Part shown: positions 63,200 to 64,000 of the stretch, piece by piece
How positions within the stretch are numbered: position 1 is the first letter of the stretch
Layout: each line of letters starts with the position of its first letter
NCBI GenBank assembly: GCA_019423025.1
Contig: JAHZCD010000003.1
Coordinates: forward strand, 1-64,000
From: Haemophilus sp.
Lineage (GTDB): Bacteria > Pseudomonadota > Gammaproteobacteria > Enterobacterales > Pasteurellaceae
DNA: 64,000 bases
Reading direction: 5' to 3'
The notes under the pieces: generated by a model
Seen by the model: the letters and a program-made list of their open reading frames with translations, nothing else
Databases searched by the model: none
What the model was told of the DNA's origin: nothing
Made by a program: the position numbers and the translations under genes

Positions 63200-63655
63200 T
63201 TATTTTTTACCTGAATGACCAAAACCGCCCTCACCACGTTCAGTTTCGGTAAATTCACTGACAATATTGAATTCAGCTTGTACGACTGGCACAAAGACTA
63301 ATTGCGCAATACGGTCACCAATTTCAATTTTGAACGGTTCATGCCCTCGATTCCATACAGACACCATTAATGGACCTTGGTAATCTGAATCAATTAAGCC
63401 CACTAAGTTACCTAATACGATACCGTGTTTATGACCTAAACCCGAACGAGGCAAAATCACTGCTGCAAGGTTCGGATCAGCAATATAAATTGAAAGGCCT
63501 GTTGGGATAAGTTTGGTTTCGCCTGGTTGAATTTCAATGCCTTCTTCAAGCAATGCACGTAAATCCAAACCTGCTGAACCTTCGGTTGCATAGGTTGGTA
63601 AAGGAAATTCGTTGCCAATACGGCTATCTAAAATTTTTACATCAATTTTTTTCAT
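63200..63655 (-). CDS. dut: dUTP diphosphatase
   Basis: Hydrolyses dUTP to dUMP, preventing uracil incorporation and feeding dTMP synthesis. The 151-residue trimer-type enzyme has all five motifs, including GSAGLDLRA, PRSGLGHKHG, GLIDSDYQG and the C-terminal RGEGGFGHSG. It lies between coaBC and slmA. Confidence 0.97.
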   Translation of the reverse strand: MKKIDVKILDSRIGNEFPLPTYATEGSAGLDLRALLEEGIEIQPGETKLIPTGLSIYIADPNLAAVILPRSGLGHKHGIVLGNLVGLIDSDYQGPLMVSVWNRGHEPFKIEIGDRIAQLVFVPVVQAEFNIVSEFTETERGEGGFGHSGKK

Positions 63656-63728
63656 GCTTATTTATCCTTTAAAAAAATCTGCACATACAAAAGTGCGGTC
63701 ACAAAATCCAACGAATTTTGAACGTATT

Positions 63729-64000
63729 TTATTTGTGATAATGCTCAACAATTTCAGTGACCAACACTTCTGCCAATTTATTTTTATCAGCTAACGGCAA
63801 CGCTTTTTCGCCTGTTTTCCAAAAGATCTGCAAGGCATTTTGATCTTGTCCGAATACTTGCCCACCCGATACATCATTGGCACAAATCATATCTAAATTT
63901 TTGCGTTGAAGTTTGCTCTTCGCATACTCAGCGACATTTTGCGTTTCAGCAGCAAAGCCCACAACAAATGGACGATCTTTTTCTAAACTTGCCACACTCG
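63729..64000 (-). CDS. coaBC: Phosphopantothenoylcysteine decarboxylase/synthetase CoaBC, C-terminal part
   Basis: Coenzyme A biosynthesis enzyme. Only about 90 C-terminal residues are inside the window and the frame runs off the right edge. They contain VGFAAETQNVAEYAKSKLQRKNLDMICANDVS, the CTP-dependent synthetase (CoaB) signature with the conserved GFAAET and ANDV motifs. The coaBC-dut-slmA order supports the call. The start codon is outside the window. Confidence 0.93.
   Translation of the reverse strand, partial: SVASLEKDRPFVVGFAAETQNVAEYAKSKLQRKNLDMICANDVSGGQVFGQDQNALQIFWKTGEKALPLADKNKLAEVLVTEIVEHYHK

Noticed and set aside
1..64000. CRISPR arrays, prophage, insertion sequences or integrated islands
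   Set aside because: No repeat-spacer arrays, transposase or integrase frames and no foreign-looking composition; the region is core chromosome.

Overview
The window is a stretch of a low-GC gammaproteobacterial chromosome, family Pasteurellaceae, most likely Haemophilus (H. parainfluenzae-like). Dozens of copies of the Hin-type DNA uptake sequence (core AAGTGCGGT / ACCGCACTT) lie in and between genes. The gene order repeatedly matches blocks I know from H. influenzae: rlmN-pilW-rodZ-ispG-hisS-yfgM, nagA-nagB-nanA-rpiR-nanK-nanE, and coaBC-dut-slmA-yheU-crp. Most of the region is housekeeping. Coordinates of several genes were moved to internal starts supported by a ribosome binding site or by family length.

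Layout. 1-190: leader and promoter of an rRNA operon that runs out of the left edge. 191-6243 (minus): gmk-rpoZ-spoT-recG-murI. 6462-9525 (plus): gapA and a long-chain acyl-CoA ligase. 9573-12804 (minus): selD (itself a UGA/selenocysteine gene), corB-like, and a CcsA-like membrane protein. 12944-20224 (plus): ffh, quinol nitric oxide reductase norB, a small Cys-tailed protein behind a perfect FNR box, upp, uraA and hda. 20281-28420 (minus): the complete cytochrome c maturation operon ccmABCDEFGHI followed by a VOC protein and two exported proteins of unknown function. 28704: sodA. 29403-35807 (minus): an ICMT-like methyltransferase, yfgM, hisS, ispG, rodZ, pilW and rlmN. 36109: pbpG. 37139-40597 (plus): a Fur-box-preceded Mn/Fe ABC importer of the YfeABCD/SitABCD type. 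40631-47516 (minus): rlmC, nagZ, ycfL-like, hinT, ppiD, an interrupted mntP and mnmE. 47644-50005 (minus): rpmH-rnpA-yidD-yidC, divergent from dnaA-dnaN-recF (50324-53890). 53954-59416 (minus): sialic acid/amino-sugar catabolism, divergent from a GlcNAc-type PTS EIICB (59643). 61255-61458 (minus): a probable structured non-coding RNA. 61618-64000 (minus): crp, yheU, slmA, dut and the 3' end of coaBC.

How the parts connect. Sialic acid is cut by NanA to ManNAc, phosphorylated by NanK, epimerised by NanE, and deacetylated and deaminated by NagA and NagB to fructose-6-P. The neighbouring PTS permease feeds GlcNAc-6-P into the same NagA step, and a CRP-like site plus a palindromic operator sit in the shared promoter region. 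Respiratory and redox genes (ccm, norB, sodA and the small FNR-box gene) carry FNR-like sites. The Mn/Fe importer, sodA and the interrupted Mn exporter form a metal theme.

Most noteworthy: (1) an independent, promoter-equipped, highly structured RNA locus downstream of crp; (2) selD read through an in-frame UGA with an adjacent SECIS-like hairpin; (3) mntP split by a single in-frame TGA; (4) a small protein ending CGSCGGCI under a perfect FNR box.
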